A DNA stretch of 47,661 nucleotides, taken from Candidatus Pseudothioglobus aerophilus (GTDB lineage: Bacteria > Pseudomonadota > Gammaproteobacteria > PS1 > Pseudothioglobaceae). Under the pieces are notes generated by a model. The model was given only the letters and a program-made list of their open reading frames with translations, was not told the DNA's origin and searched no databases. Location: positions 1-47,661 of the forward strand of contig JACNFO010000040.1 in the NCBI GenBank assembly GCA_014384565.1. Direction: 5' to 3'. Positions 8,879-18,196 of the stretch are shown here, in pieces. How positions within the stretch are numbered: the first letter of the stretch is position 1; every line of letters starts with the position of its first letter. The position numbers and the translations under genes were made by a program.

Positions 8879-10513
8879 TTGAAACACATATATAAAATCC
8901 AATCAATTGGTTTGCAAAAAATAATTCCAGGTGTGCTTTTGAGTTTGGTTGTTACATTGGGCTTTTTTAGCCAATCGTCAATAGCTGCTAGTCACAAGGT
9001 TCTAAACTTAACAATACTTCATACAAATGATTTTCATGCTCGCTTTAGGCCTATCAGTAAGTACGATAATAATTGCTCTGCGGAGAGTAATACTGAAGGA
9101 AAATGTTTTGGCGGCTCCGCTCGATTAATTACAGCAATTGAGGATGCACGCTCAAGACATGAAAACACAGTACTTTTAGATGGCGGTGATCAGTTTCAAG
9201 GAACTCTATTCTACAACCTTTATAAGGGTAAGGTTGCAGCAGAAATGATGAACAAGCTTGGTTATGATGGTATGACTGTTGGTAATCATGAGTTCGATGA
9301 TGGGCCAGAAACTCTAAGAGAATTCATGGACGCAGTTAATTTCCCTGTTCTTATGGCAAATGCTGATGTAGATATGGAGCCAGAACTTAAGGGTAGGCTG
9401 CAAAAATCAACGGTCATAGAGAGAGGTGGTCACAAAATTGGACTGATAGGTGTTGTTACTGAGGACGTGGTTGATATTTCGAGTCCAGGCGATAACATTA
9501 TTTTCACGGATGCCATCTCTGCAGTTCAGGCTGAAGTTGACTCTTTAACAGCAGATGGAGTTGGCATAATTATTCTAATGTCGCACTCTTCATATGAGAT
9601 CGATAAAGAGATTGCAGCAAACACAACAGGTGTTGACGTGATCGTTGGTGGTCATGATAATGCTTATTTATCAAACATTAGCGATAGTGCAAAAGGACCT
9701 TACCCAACCGTTGTTAATGGCACTCAAATTGTGCAAGCTTATGCTTATGGTAAATACTTAGGCGAACTCTCAGTTGTCTTTGATGATGAGGGTGAAATTA
9801 TCTCTGCAACAGGTGAGCCAATTACGATTGACGGCTCGGTCAATGAAGACAGCCAAATCGTTGCTCGCTTAGATGAATTAGAGAAGCCAATTACAGATCT
9901 TAAAGAAACTCTTGTTGGAAACATTTCTAGCTCTTTAAATGGCGATAGAGCGGTTTGTCGAGTTCAAGAATGTGACATGGGTAATATGATCACGGATGCC
10001 ATGAGAGCAGCAGGAACTGCAAAAGGTTATTCGATTGCACTTGCGAATTCAGGCGGCATAAGAGCTTCTCTTGATTCTGGCCAGGTTACTCTTGGTGAGA
10101 TAATGACTATCCTTCCTTTTCAAAACACAATGTCAACCTTCAAGGTTACGGGTAAGCAGTTACTAGCAGCAATTGAGAATGGCGTTAGTCAAGTTGAGGA
10201 TGGTTCGGGTCGATTCCCACAAGTTTCTGGAATGCGCTTTTCATTCGACATGTCTAAGCCAGCAAACGAAAGGGTGACTTCAATTGAAATCCAAGAGGGC
10301 AATGGATCTTTTAGTGCTCTTAACCTATACGGAACATACGGTATGGTTTCTAACAACTTTATTCGTGGTGGCGGTGACGGATACAAGATGTTTAGAGCTG
10401 CAACTGACATCTATGACTTCGGTCCTGATCTAGCGGACGTTGTTGTTGATTACATTAAAGCAAACCCAGGATACATTGGTTATACCGATGGCCGAATAAC
10501 GCAAGTTAAGTAA
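8879..10513 (+). CDS. Exported 5'-nucleotidase / metallophosphatase (UshA-like)
   Basis: A 544-aa protein with a signal peptide (hydrophobic core about 15-37, cut near AAS at 36-38) followed by the calcineurin-type metallophosphatase domain: TILHTNDFHARF at 45-56 (D51, H53), LLDGGDQFQG, VGNHEFDDG, and GGHDN. The C-terminal 5'-nucleotidase domain (about 340-520) carries NSGGIRASL and IRGGGDGYKMF. The start is TTG at 8879, chosen because GGAGAG lies 8 bases upstream and the signal peptide needs it. The enzyme would act in the periplasm or at the surface, releasing phosphate and nucleosides from nucleotides, a useful phosphorus source in seawater. The transcript ends at the strong terminator at 10520. 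Confidence 0.9.
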   Translation: MKHIYKIQSIGLQKIIPGVLLSLVVTLGFFSQSSIAASHKVLNLTILHTNDFHARFRPISKYDNNCSAESNTEGKCFGGSARLITAIEDARSRHENTVLLDGGDQFQGTLFYNLYKGKVAAEMMNKLGYDGMTVGNHEFDDGPETLREFMDAVNFPVLMANADVDMEPELKGRLQKSTVIERGGHKIGLIGVVTEDVVDISSPGDNIIFTDAISAVQAEVDSLTADGVGIIILMSHSSYEIDKEIAANTTGVDVIVGGHDNAYLSNISDSAKGPYPTVVNGTQIVQAYAYGKYLGELSVVFDDEGEIISATGEPITIDGSVNEDSQIVARLDELEKPITDLKETLVGNISSSLNGDRAVCRVQECDMGNMITDAMRAAGTAKGYSIALANSGGIRASLDSGQVTLGEIMTILPFQNTMSTFKVTGKQLLAAIENGVSQVEDGSGRFPQVSGMRFSFDMSKPANERVTSIEIQEGNGSFSALNLYGTYGMVSNNFIRGGGDGYKMFRAATDIYDFGPDLADVVVDYIKANPGYIGYTDGRITQVK

Positions 10514-10519
10514 TTATTA

Positions 10520-10547
10520 AAAGGGCCCTAATAGGGCCCTTTTTTTA
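10520..10547 (+). terminator. Rho-independent terminator after the 5'-nucleotidase
   Basis: A near-perfect hairpin (AAAGGGCCCTA paired with TAGGGCCCTTT) is followed by a run of seven or more T. It separates the nucleotidase from proteorhodopsin. Confidence 0.9.
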
Positions 10548-10603
10548 TTAGTTTCTGCTTTTAAATAGATCAAATACCGTTAAAAAAAGGGTCAAAAAAA
10601 ACC

Positions 10604-10630
10604 ATTATTAATTCGAGGGTAATTAATAAT
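10604..10630. repeat. 10-bp inverted repeat upstream of proteorhodopsin
   Basis: ATTATTAATT and AATTAATAAT form a perfect 10-bp dyad around a 7-bp spacer (CGAGGGT). It has no T-tract of its own, so it is not a usual terminator. It lies about 75 bp before the proteorhodopsin start and could be an operator or a leader hairpin. In such AT-rich sequence chance is not excluded. Confidence 0.45.
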
Positions 10631-10703
10631 CTTTCAAGGTATATTTTTCCAGTGATGGCTATTGGTTAGTTATCGTTAATTTAATTTAATTTAGGGAGTT
10701 CTT

Positions 10704-11432
10704 ATGAGCGACACGAGTTTATTTTTACAAGCCGGCGATTTTGTTGGCGTTTCATTCTGGATAGTCTCTGTAGCGATGGTTGCTGCTACAGTTTTTTTCT
10801 TTTATGAAGGTATGGCAGTAAATAAAGAGTGGAGACTGTCAATGACAGTTGCAGGTTTGGTAACTTTGGTTGCTGCTGTTCACTATTATTACATGAGAGA
10901 TTACTGGGTAGCTTCGGTTATCGCAGGAACTCCTGATTCTCCAATCGTATATAGATATATCGACTGGTTAATTACAGTTCCATTATTGATGATTGAATTC
11001 TTCATTATTCTTAAAGCAGTAGGCGCTTCAGTATCAACAAACTCTTTTTGGAGATTGTTAGTAGGTACTCTAGTCATGCTTATTGGTGGATTCGCAGGTG
11101 AGGCACATTTAATGTCCGCTTCTATGGGATTTGTCATCGGTATGATAGGTTGGGCAATCATCATCTGGGAAATCTTCGGTGGTGAGGCTAGTAAAGCAGC
11201 TGAGGCAAATGCAAGCGTGAAATCTGCATTTAATGCTCTTAGAATCATTGTTTTAGTAGGCTGGGCTATTTATCCTCTTGGATATGTCTTCGGATATATG
11301 ATGGGAAGTGTAGATGCAGGAACTTTAAACATTGTTTATAACCTTGCAGATTTTGTTAACAAAATCTTATTTGGTTTAATTATTTGGAATGTTGCAGTGA
11401 AATCTAGTGAAGCTGTCAGCAAGAAGAAGTAA
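10704..11432 (+). CDS. Proteorhodopsin, green-tuned proton pump
   Basis: A 242-aa seven-helix microbial rhodopsin. Key residues are present: proton acceptor D87 and T91 (RYIDWLITVP), proton donor E98 (IEFF), H60 near the acceptor, and retinal Schiff-base lysine K220 (ADFVNKILFG). The D/T/E motif marks an outward proton pump. The spectral tuning position, equivalent to residue 105 of the first described proteorhodopsin, is L95, which predicts green absorption. ATG 10704 follows a good AGGGAG ribosome site. The gene stands alone between two terminators. No carotenoid or retinal (crt, blh) genes lie within the window, so the chromophore must be supplied from elsewhere. Membrane location is certain; the in vivo role (light-aided survival) is family knowledge. 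Confidence 0.97.
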   Translation: MSDTSLFLQAGDFVGVSFWIVSVAMVAATVFFFYEGMAVNKEWRLSMTVAGLVTLVAAVHYYYMRDYWVASVIAGTPDSPIVYRYIDWLITVPLLMIEFFIILKAVGASVSTNSFWRLLVGTLVMLIGGFAGEAHLMSASMGFVIGMIGWAIIIWEIFGGEASKAAEANASVKSAFNALRIIVLVGWAIYPLGYVFGYMMGSVDAGTLNIVYNLADFVNKILFGLIIWNVAVKSSEAVSKKK

Positions 11433-11454
11433 ACATAACTTTAAATAAGTTCAT

Positions 11455-11485
11455 AAAAAGCCCTCTTCATTGAGGGCTTTTTTTA
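11455..11485 (+). terminator. Rho-independent terminator after proteorhodopsin
   Basis: The hairpin AAGCCCTC-loop-GAGGGCTT is followed by T8. Because the 5' arm is preceded by A5, it may also end transcription of the minus-strand photolyase/DUF2256 unit coming the other way. Confidence 0.9.
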
Positions 11486-11510
11486 GTTTTTAGTTAATAG
11501 AGCGAATTTG

Positions 11511-11630
11511 CTATAACTTATTCCTTCGACACCTTTCACTGCAGTAGAGGACGCTTTCCCAGTCTTTACGCCATTTTTTTCTCCAGGTAAAAGGTTTATT
11601 GCAAGTTTTACAAATCTTTTCAAGTTTCAT
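11511..11630 (-). CDS. DUF2256 small zinc-binding protein, 39 aa
   Basis: The ATG at 11630 overlaps the stop of the photolyase-like gene (ATGA), so the two are translationally coupled. The 39-aa product begins [20 protein letters not shown] and continues with YCSERCRR. Four Cys (C7, C10, C30, C34) form a probable zinc site in a strongly basic context. This matches DUF2256, a roughly 40-50 aa family that typically sits beside deoxyribodipyrimidine-photolyase-related genes. Function is unknown; a DNA-binding or photolyase-accessory role is inferred from the constant neighbourhood and the basic zinc-finger look. It is below usual gene-calling length, so it is easily missed. Confidence 0.85.
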   Translation of the reverse strand: MKLEKICKTCNKPFTWRKKWRKDWESVLYCSERCRRNKL

Positions 11631-13117
11631 CGAGTATGAATCTCAATAAATTTTTCTGCCTCACCAAAGATAAGCTCTTTCCTTTCTTGTGACATTCTGT
11701 CTAATAGTTTTGGTTGAAGGGATAATCTAGGATTAGATTCATAAAACTTTCTATTTTTTTGAATAAACCTCCAATAAAGTCCGTCAACTGTATTACACCA
11801 TTCACCTTTTTTGTAGTTACTCATTTTAAGTAGGTAATTTGAACCGCAAGTGTAAGGCTTAGTTGACATTAGGCCGCCATCAGAGTAGGTTGCCATTCCA
11901 AACACATTTGGAACCATAACCCACTCGGAGGAGTCAATATACATCTCCATAAACCACCTGTATATTTCTTTGGGATCGATTTCACAAAGATTCATCAGGT
12001 TACTTATGACCATAAGTCTAGGGATATGATGGTTGTATCCATCTTGTATCGCAGTAATGATAGAATCATCTAAAGGCGCTATTCCAGTTGAACCTTCGTA
12101 CCAGCTAGAAGTTAACTTACCAGTATGGCCCCAATAGTTTTTATTATATTGGTAATCACCTTTTGTTTGATAAACCCCCCTTATAAACTCACGCCATCCT
12201 AGGACTTGCCTTACAAAACCCTCCAATGAATTCATAGGAATTTGATAGGTATCAGCGCTATCTAGTAAAGTTTGAATAACTTTTTGAGGAGACAAAAGCC
12301 CAACATTCATTGAGGCGCTGATGCAGCTATGAAACAAAAAGTTTTTGCCTTCTAGCATCGCGTCTTCATATATACCAAAATTAGCCATTCTCTGCTTTAA
12401 AAAATCTTCAAATTGCCTCTCAGCATCACTTCGGTTAACTGGAAACCATGGGTTATCTAGACTTCCAGGGTGGTCATTAAAGTGCTGCTGAATGAGGCTA
12501 CAAACTTCATCATGGTATAACGATTGCTTAGTATTTGGTAGGTCAGGAATGAAAGTATTAGCAGGGATTTTTTTTCGATTTTCTGCATCAAAGGACCACT
12601 TACCACCCAAAGGTTTGTTATTTTCATCCATTAAAATATTGAATTTTTTCCTTGCATGCTGATAGAAATTTCCCATTCTAAGAGTCTTTTTATCCTTCAT
12701 TAGAGAATAGAGCTCTTCCCTAGAAAAGAGAAACATTGGCGACTGGTGAACTTGAATCTTAATATTACTCGTAGTCAAGCCATCAAGTAATTCAGATTCA
12801 AAGTCCTTGTCCTCAATTTCAAATACATTTACCTGCTCTATTTTATTATCCAAAACGTAATCAACAAGGCACTCCAGATAAGATTGATTTTTAATTCGAT
12901 CATTTAAGGCAAAGTATCCTACAGAGATGCCCAAAGACTCAAGCTCTTTTTTGTACTCACGCATTGCACATAGAAACAAGTAAAGCTTGAGTTTGTGATG
13001 TTTTTCATAGCTGCAAAGATCAAAATCCTCCGCCATAAAGACCTTATTACAGCCCAGATCTTGAAGTAATTTGGGCTCAAAGAGTTGGTTTCCTAGGATT
13101 ACAAAAATGCTTTTCAT
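11627..13117 (-). CDS. Photolyase-related protein of the prokaryotic (6-4)/FeS-BCP group, cluster ligands partly lost
   Basis: A 496-aa protein of the deoxyribodipyrimidine-photolyase-related (PhrB/CryB) family. Visible are the N-terminal Rossmann-like domain (about 1-140) and the FAD domain with [15 protein letters not shown] (about 302-316), [12 protein letters not shown] (371-382) and [14 protein letters not shown] (402-415). Known members carry a [4Fe-4S] cluster held by four Cys: one in the LCEIDP helix, a YCxxC pair and a later Cys. Here C378 and probably C441 remain, but the pair is replaced (YKKGEW at 435-440), so a normal cluster looks impossible. It may still bind FAD and repair (6-4) lesions, or act as a light sensor. 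It is coupled to the DUF2256 gene and lies next to proteorhodopsin, with its own promoter candidate at 13138-13166. Confidence 0.88.
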   Translation of the reverse strand: MKSIFVILGNQLFEPKLLQDLGCNKVFMAEDFDLCSYEKHHKLKLYLFLCAMREYKKELESLGISVGYFALNDRIKNQSYLECLVDYVLDNKIEQVNVFEIEDKDFESELLDGLTTSNIKIQVHQSPMFLFSREELYSLMKDKKTLRMGNFYQHARKKFNILMDENNKPLGGKWSFDAENRKKIPANTFIPDLPNTKQSLYHDEVCSLIQQHFNDHPGSLDNPWFPVNRSDAERQFEDFLKQRMANFGIYEDAMLEGKNFLFHSCISASMNVGLLSPQKVIQTLLDSADTYQIPMNSLEGFVRQVLGWREFIRGVYQTKGDYQYNKNYWGHTGKLTSSWYEGSTGIAPLDDSIITAIQDGYNHHIPRLMVISNLMNLCEIDPKEIYRWFMEMYIDSSEWVMVPNVFGMATYSDGGLMSTKPYTCGSNYLLKMSNYKKGEWCNTVDGLYWRFIQKNRKFYESNPRLSLQPKLLDRMSQERKELIFGEAEKFIEIHTR

Positions 13118-13137
13118 TGATGATTAATTTTAGTTAA

Positions 13138-13166
13138 TTAATAGCCGTTAGATTTTAAAGCATCAA
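13138..13166 (-). promoter_or_regulatory. Candidate sigma-70 promoter for the photolyase-like gene
   Basis: On the minus strand TTGATG, a 17-bp spacer, then TATTAA lie about 21 bp before the start codon. Spacing is ideal; both boxes match consensus at four of six positions. Confidence 0.4.
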
Positions 13167-13258
13167 GTCATAAATTATTGATTTTATTCACCTTAAATGT
13201 GTATAAAAAAAGGATTAGAAGTTCATCAAGTCTTCACTATTTCTTTACGCACCACCTA

Positions 13259-13264
13259 TATAAT
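13259..13264 (+). promoter_or_regulatory. Candidate -10 box for the RND pump operon
   Basis: A perfect TATAAT lies 30 bp before the RND start codon. No good -35 box is seen at 16-18 bp, so this is tentative. Confidence 0.35.
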
Positions 13265-13294
13265 AATCCGCTTGAAGCTTAAGTAAAAAAAATT

Positions 13295-16200
13295 ATGGAT
13301 TCATTTTTAAATTTTCTTGTACGTCAAAAGAAACTTGCACTTCTGTTTACACTGTCAATTGTCGTATTGGGCTTTATGACACTCCAAAAAATTCAGCGTG
13401 ATACCTACCCGGTTATTGAATTTGATCGACTCTCAATTAATACTGCTTATCCAAGCGCCTCTCCGAGGGATGTTGAAAAAAATATCACTAACGTTATTGA
13501 AAGTAAAATAAAGGGAATTTATGGAATCAAAGAGCTGACGTCAACCTCATCTGAAGGGTCATCTCGTATCAATATTGAAATTGATGAAGGTGTAGATGAT
13601 ATTCAAGAGGTAAAGGCTAGTATTTCTGAGGCTGTAAATGAAATAGAAGACTTGCCAGAAGACGCTAATGACCCATTGGTGGTTGATAGAACAAGCACTG
13701 AGTGGCCTATTCTAACGATAGTAATCGGTGGGGATGGCATTAATGTCGAGACTGCCAAAGCCATTGCCAATAATATTGAAAAAAATCTTTCGTTGATTGA
13801 TGGCATTTCGAGCATTAGCATTGGTGGAGACTCTGAAAGAGAGGTTCAAATTAGAATTAATCCAGAAAAGCTTTTACAATATCAGCTCTCTTTTGATCAG
13901 GTAAGGAGCGCCATTGCCGATCAAAATATACGCTCCGCAATTGGTGATAACAACCAAGGAAGAAATCAAAAGAATATCGTTATTATTTCTGAATATCAAA
14001 ACAAGGAGTCTTTAGAGGACGTTGTTGTAAAGTCCAGCTATGATGGACCAACAATTCTATTAAAAGATATTGCTTCAATTGATGAGGGTGAAATTGGTTT
14101 TAATACAATTACTCGAATTAATGGAACTAAGGGCTTCATCCTTAAGGTTACAAAAACAGAAAAAGCAGACGTTATTAGAACTATTGAAAAAGTAAGGGAG
14201 TCTTTGGATTTGCTTAAAGAGTCGTACCCTTCAAATATCAATTTAATTGTTACCGATGACAGATCAAAGCCAGTATCTAACCGATTAAACATTGTAACTA
14301 ACAATGCTTTAGTGGGGTTAGCCTTAATTATGGTTGTTTTAGGCTTATTTTTATCTTTTAAGACTGCATTCTGGGTCGCTGTAAGTATCCCTGTGACTCT
14401 TTTAGGGACGGTTGCTTTTCTTGGTTTTGCAGGCGAAACAATTAACTTAATCTCATTAATTGGAATGGTTTTAGTGCTAGGCTTGGTGGTTGATGACAGC
14501 ATCATAATAGCTGAAAGTATTCACCACTACAAAGAAAGGGGGGGTGACGTCTATCAAAATATTGTTGATGGCTTTAAAAGAGTAATCATGCCTGTTGTGA
14601 CAACTATATTAACTACAATTCTTGCAATATCAACCGTTCTAATAATGAGCGGCACGACAGGTAAATTTATATACATATTACCCATTACTGTTATCTGTGC
14701 TTTAACGTTCTCATTTCTTGAAGTGAGTATCGCTCTGCCTGCTCACATGTCTGGCAGTAAAATTAGTAAACAAAAAACATGGTTTAAGCCTGTCGAAAGG
14801 TGGTTTGAAAAAGTGCTAGTCGTAATTCTTAGATGGCGCTTTATAGTTCTGAGTCTATTTATTGCGCTTCTTGCATTTAGTGCTTATGTTGGCATGAAAG
14901 AAATTACTTATATCCAGTGGCCATCGAGCGGTACAAACTCGATAAATATGCGCATTCAAACGCCATTAGGTACTCCTGTCGAAACAACTGAACAGTCTAT
15001 CATTAAAATTGATAACATCATTATCGATAAGGTGGGTTCAAACCTAGACTTTTTTACCAGCACAATTGGCTCAAGGGCCTCTAATCGAGCATCAATTGCT
15101 ATTACCTTGACACCAGCGAACGATCGCGCAATCACTGCTAAAGAGATTATTGAGGTCCTTAAAGAAGAAACCAAGGATATTGAAGGGGTTTCAAGGATTG
15201 ATTTTAGATCAAATAGAGGTGGCCCAGGCGGGGCGTTAGATATTGAATTAAGTCTAATTGGAAGTAACGATGTTCAGCGTCAGGCTGCTGTTGACCAGCT
15301 TGAAAAAATTCTTAACAGCTATGATGGAGTCAGCGACATTGACCGTGATGATGATTTAAGTAAAAATCGAATTGAAGTTTTGTTGGATTACGAGTCAATG
15401 GCAAGGTTAGGAATTCAATACCAGCAGGTATACAGCCACTTAAGAACCATTTACTCTGGGATGGACGTTTCTGATGTTGATTTTAATAATACCAAGCTAA
15501 GCGTTAAAATGTATCTTGGGGATAGCAATTATTCTGATGACTATATTACGAAAACCTCTATCAAGAATAATCAGGGAAGGATGATCCCAATGTCTCAGTT
15601 TGCAAGTGTTGTTGAGACCCCAGGCGATCCAAACTACAAGCACTTGAATGGTGAGCGAGTTGTTAAGGTAAGTGCGGCAGTTGAAGACTCAATAACCACC
15701 GCCCAATCTGTTTCAAAAAGAGCGCTTGATGAGCTTGATTTGATTAATAATTTTCCTGAAGTTCGTGCAATAGAAGGGGGCAGCTCATTTGAAGCAAAAG
15801 AAGCTTTAAGTGATTTTACTTTGGCACTAGGGTTTGCTGTCTTTGGTATATTTATGCTAATAGCGCTTCTTTTTAATTCATACTCTCAGCCTTTGTTAGT
15901 AATTCTTAGTATTCCTTTTGCTTTGATTGGCGTAGTTTGGGCTTTTTTCTTTCACTCTGAACCATTCAGTTTTTTTGTTTTATTGGGGGTCTTAGCGCTA
16001 GTGGGAGTAGTGGTAAATGACTCTTTAGTAATGATAAGCCACCTTAATTTCATTAAACAAAGTCAAGACAAAGATAGTTCGTCAATCCAGTGGATTGCGA
16101 TGGGTGCTAAAGACCGACTAAGGGCAGTAATATTAACAACCCTTACAACGCTCGCAGGTGTCTTGCCACTTATCTATGGCTTTGGAGGTAAGGACGCATT

Positions 16201-16345
16201 CTTGCAGCCAATGGTAATGGCACTAGGATACGGCTTACTATTTGGTACTTTTGTTACTTTGATACTTCTTCCTTGCCTTTATTCTTTAAACTTAGACTTA
16301 GCTAACTGGATTAAAAAGATTAAAAATAGTCTATTGAAAACATGA
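13295..16345 (+). CDS. RND efflux transporter, inner-membrane permease
   Basis: A 1016-aa AcrB-type permease of full family length: N-terminal membrane helix, two large periplasmic loops (about 35-330 and 550-850) and two groups of membrane helices, about twelve in all. The proton-relay Asp pair is present as D400-D401 in LGLVVDDSIIIAES. The partner segment in the second half reads GVVVNDSLVM. Such pumps normally need a periplasmic adaptor and an outer-membrane channel; neither is encoded next to it, so they must lie elsewhere or it works differently. Substrate is not predictable. Its stop overlaps the psuK start (ATGA), suggesting one transcript with the pseudouridine genes, an unusual pairing. 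Confidence 0.93.
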   Translation: MDSFLNFLVRQKKLALLFTLSIVVLGFMTLQKIQRDTYPVIEFDRLSINTAYPSASPRDVEKNITNVIESKIKGIYGIKELTSTSSEGSSRINIEIDEGVDDIQEVKASISEAVNEIEDLPEDANDPLVVDRTSTEWPILTIVIGGDGINVETAKAIANNIEKNLSLIDGISSISIGGDSEREVQIRINPEKLLQYQLSFDQVRSAIADQNIRSAIGDNNQGRNQKNIVIISEYQNKESLEDVVVKSSYDGPTILLKDIASIDEGEIGFNTITRINGTKGFILKVTKTEKADVIRTIEKVRESLDLLKESYPSNINLIVTDDRSKPVSNRLNIVTNNALVGLALIMVVLGLFLSFKTAFWVAVSIPVTLLGTVAFLGFAGETINLISLIGMVLVLGLVVDDSIIIAESIHHYKERGGDVYQNIVDGFKRVIMPVVTTILTTILAISTVLIMSGTTGKFIYILPITVICALTFSFLEVSIALPAHMSGSKISKQKTWFKPVERWFEKVLVVILRWRFIVLSLFIALLAFSAYVGMKEITYIQWPSSGTNSINMRIQTPLGTPVETTEQSIIKIDNIIIDKVGSNLDFFTSTIGSRASNRASIAITLTPANDRAITAKEIIEVLKEETKDIEGVSRIDFRSNRGGPGGALDIELSLIGSNDVQRQAAVDQLEKILNSYDGVSDIDRDDDLSKNRIEVLLDYESMARLGIQYQQVYSHLRTIYSGMDVSDVDFNNTKLSVKMYLGDSNYSDDYITKTSIKNNQGRMIPMSQFASVVETPGDPNYKHLNGERVVKVSAAVEDSITTAQSVSKRALDELDLINNFPEVRAIEGGSSFEAKEALSDFTLALGFAVFGIFMLIALLFNSYSQPLLVILSIPFALIGVVWAFFFHSEPFSFFVLLGVLALVGVVVNDSLVMISHLNFIKQSQDKDSSSIQWIAMGAKDRLRAVILTTLTTLAGVLPLIYGFGGKDAFLQPMVMALGYGLLFGTFVTLILLPCLYSLNLDLANWIKKIKNSLLKT

Positions 16346-17289
16346 AACCCAAACAAAAACACCATGTCTTTGTAATTGGTGGGGCTAATATTGATCTTCA
16401 GGGGTCTAGTGATAACCCGCTTTTATTAAAGGATTCGAACCCAGGTGAAATATCAATGTCTTCAGGAGGCGTGGGAAGAAATATAGCTGAGAATATGTCT
16501 AGGCTCCGGATACCAACAAAAATATTTTCATACGTCGGATCTGACGCTCTGGGTAATTTTTTAATTGAGTCGACTCAAAAAGCGAATGTCGATACTTCTT
16601 ACATAAATAGGCATCCCACATTGCCAACCAGTCAATACCTTTCAGTGCTGGATGATAATAACGACATGCTGGTGTCGATCTCAGACATGAGAATTATTAA
16701 TGAGATGACAATTGATGATATTAGAGGCCACAGAGATGCCTTAAACCAAAGCGCAGTGATTGTAGTTGATACAAATATCCCGGTTGATGTCATTGAGCAC
16801 GTAACTGAAGAATTTAGCCATATTCCCCTATTTTTAGATACAGTATCTATCGCAAAGGCAGCAAAGATAAAGCACCTTATTGGTAAATTTCATACCATTA
16901 AGCCGAACAGGTTAGAGTCTGAGCTAATTACTGGCATTAAAATTACTGATCAAAGCTCTATGCTCAGTGCTGCAAAGAGCATGTTTGAAAGGGGCTGTAA
17001 ACAAATCTTTATTACTCTGGGTGACGAGGGTGTGTTTTATTATGACGGAAAAGAGTATGGGATGTTTAATCAAAAAAAGATAGATGTAGTCAGTGCAAAT
17101 GGAGCGGGAGACGCTTTTGTGGCAGGAATGGTTTATGGTTTTTTAAATTTAAATGGCATTAAAGAAACAGTAAAATATGCATCTGCTGCTGCGTTGATTG
17201 CATTAAAAAGTAAAAATACTATTAGTGATCAGTTATCAGTAGAAAATGTAGCGCTATTATTAAAGGAACAGAGCAATGAAGCTGAATGA
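16342..17289 (+). CDS. psuK: Pseudouridine kinase (PfkB family)
   Basis: A 315-aa ribokinase-like sugar kinase. It has the N-terminal PfkB signature GGANIDLQG and the SSGGVGRNIAEN substrate segment, and the C-terminal signature with the catalytic Asp in SANGAGDAFVAG (about 251-262). Being directly followed by and overlapping psuG (14 bp) identifies it as PsuK, which phosphorylates pseudouridine to pseudouridine 5'-phosphate in the cytoplasm. The start overlaps the RND pump stop by 4 bp. No dedicated pseudouridine importer (for example a NupC-type gene) is seen nearby, so the substrate may come from turnover of the cell's own RNA. Confidence 0.9.
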   Translation: MKPKQKHHVFVIGGANIDLQGSSDNPLLLKDSNPGEISMSSGGVGRNIAENMSRLRIPTKIFSYVGSDALGNFLIESTQKANVDTSYINRHPTLPTSQYLSVLDDNNDMLVSISDMRIINEMTIDDIRGHRDALNQSAVIVVDTNIPVDVIEHVTEEFSHIPLFLDTVSIAKAAKIKHLIGKFHTIKPNRLESELITGIKITDQSSMLSAAKSMFERGCKQIFITLGDEGVFYYDGKEYGMFNQKKIDVVSANGAGDAFVAGMVYGFLNLNGIKETVKYASAAALIALKSKNTISDQLSVENVALLLKEQSNEAE

Positions 17290-18196
17290 TTACTTAGATT
17301 TTCACCCAGACGTTGAAAATGCACTAAAAAATAACTTGCCAATTGTTGCGCTTGAGTCCACTATTATCTCTCACGGGATGCCTTACCCTAAAAACATAGA
17401 GACTGCGTTGATGGTTGAAGAGACTGTTCGATCAAATAATGCGGTCCCAGCAACGATTGCAATTATTAAAGGGCGCTTAAAAATAGGCCTTACTGAAAAA
17501 GAAATTGAATTTTTAGCAACGAATGACGAGATTAAAAAGATTTCCAGGAGGGATCTTGCTGTTGCTGTTTCACAGCAGTTATCTGGCTCAACAACCGTTG
17601 CGTCAACAATGATTATTGCAAAACTTGTAAATATAGCGGTATTTGCAACAGGCGGAATAGGAGGGGTTCATAGAGGCGCTGAAACAACACTTGATATCTC
17701 TGCAGATCTTGATGAGCTCTCAAGAACAAACGTGTGTGTTGTTTGTGCTGGGGTAAAGTCTATACTTGATATTGGGCTAACTCTTGAGTATCTTGAAACC
17801 AAGGGCGTTCCTGTTATTGGCTATAAAACTTCTGAGATGCCAGCTTTTTACTCCACAAAATCTGGGTTTAATGTTGACTACAGAATTGATGCAGCAACGG
17901 ATATTGCAGGCATACTTAAAACCAAATGGGATCTCTCTATTGATGGGGGTGTATTAGTCACCAACCCTATTCCAGTTGCATTTGAACTTGAATCAAGCGC
18001 TATGAATGAGGCAATAAATCTAGCTATTATTGAGGCTGATAATGAAGGTATTACAGGCAAAAAAATAACGCCTTATTTGTTATCAAAAGTTAATGAAATT
18101 ACAAAAGGTAAGAGCTTAGATGCCAACATCAAGTTGATTAAAAATAATGCAGACTTAGCGGCAAAAATTGCAGTGCATTTTTCTAAGAAGGATTAG
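17276..18196 (+). CDS. psuG: Pseudouridine-5'-phosphate glycosidase
   Basis: A 306-aa protein of full PsuG length, starting with the family's ALESTIISHGMPYP (about 25-38). It also has the GSTTVASTM segment near 106, FATGGIGGVHRG near 123-134 and CAGVKSILD near 157. PsuG breaks the C-C glycosidic bond of pseudouridine 5'-phosphate to uracil and ribose 5-phosphate, using a metal ion and a catalytic Lys. With PsuK it completes pseudouridine salvage. The start overlaps psuK by 14 bp. It is convergent with the next gene with no gap (stop 18196, opposing stop 18197) and no visible terminator between them. Confidence 0.95.
   Translation: MKLNDYLDFHPDVENALKNNLPIVALESTIISHGMPYPKNIETALMVEETVRSNNAVPATIAIIKGRLKIGLTEKEIEFLATNDEIKKISRRDLAVAVSQQLSGSTTVASTMIIAKLVNIAVFATGGIGGVHRGAETTLDISADLDELSRTNVCVVCAGVKSILDIGLTLEYLETKGVPVIGYKTSEMPAFYSTKSGFNVDYRIDAATDIAGILKTKWDLSIDGGVLVTNPIPVAFELESSAMNEAINLAIIEADNEGITGKKITPYLLSKVNEITKGKSLDANIKLIKNNADLAAKIAVHFSKKD

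Noticed and set aside
14038-14505. 155-codon frame antisense to the RND pump
   Set aside because: Opposite a well-conserved gene with intact motifs; the composition is that of a reverse shadow.
16431-16450. TTCGAACCC-like string resembling a tRNA T-arm
   Set aside because: It lies inside the psuK coding region and no acceptor, D or anticodon arms surround it.
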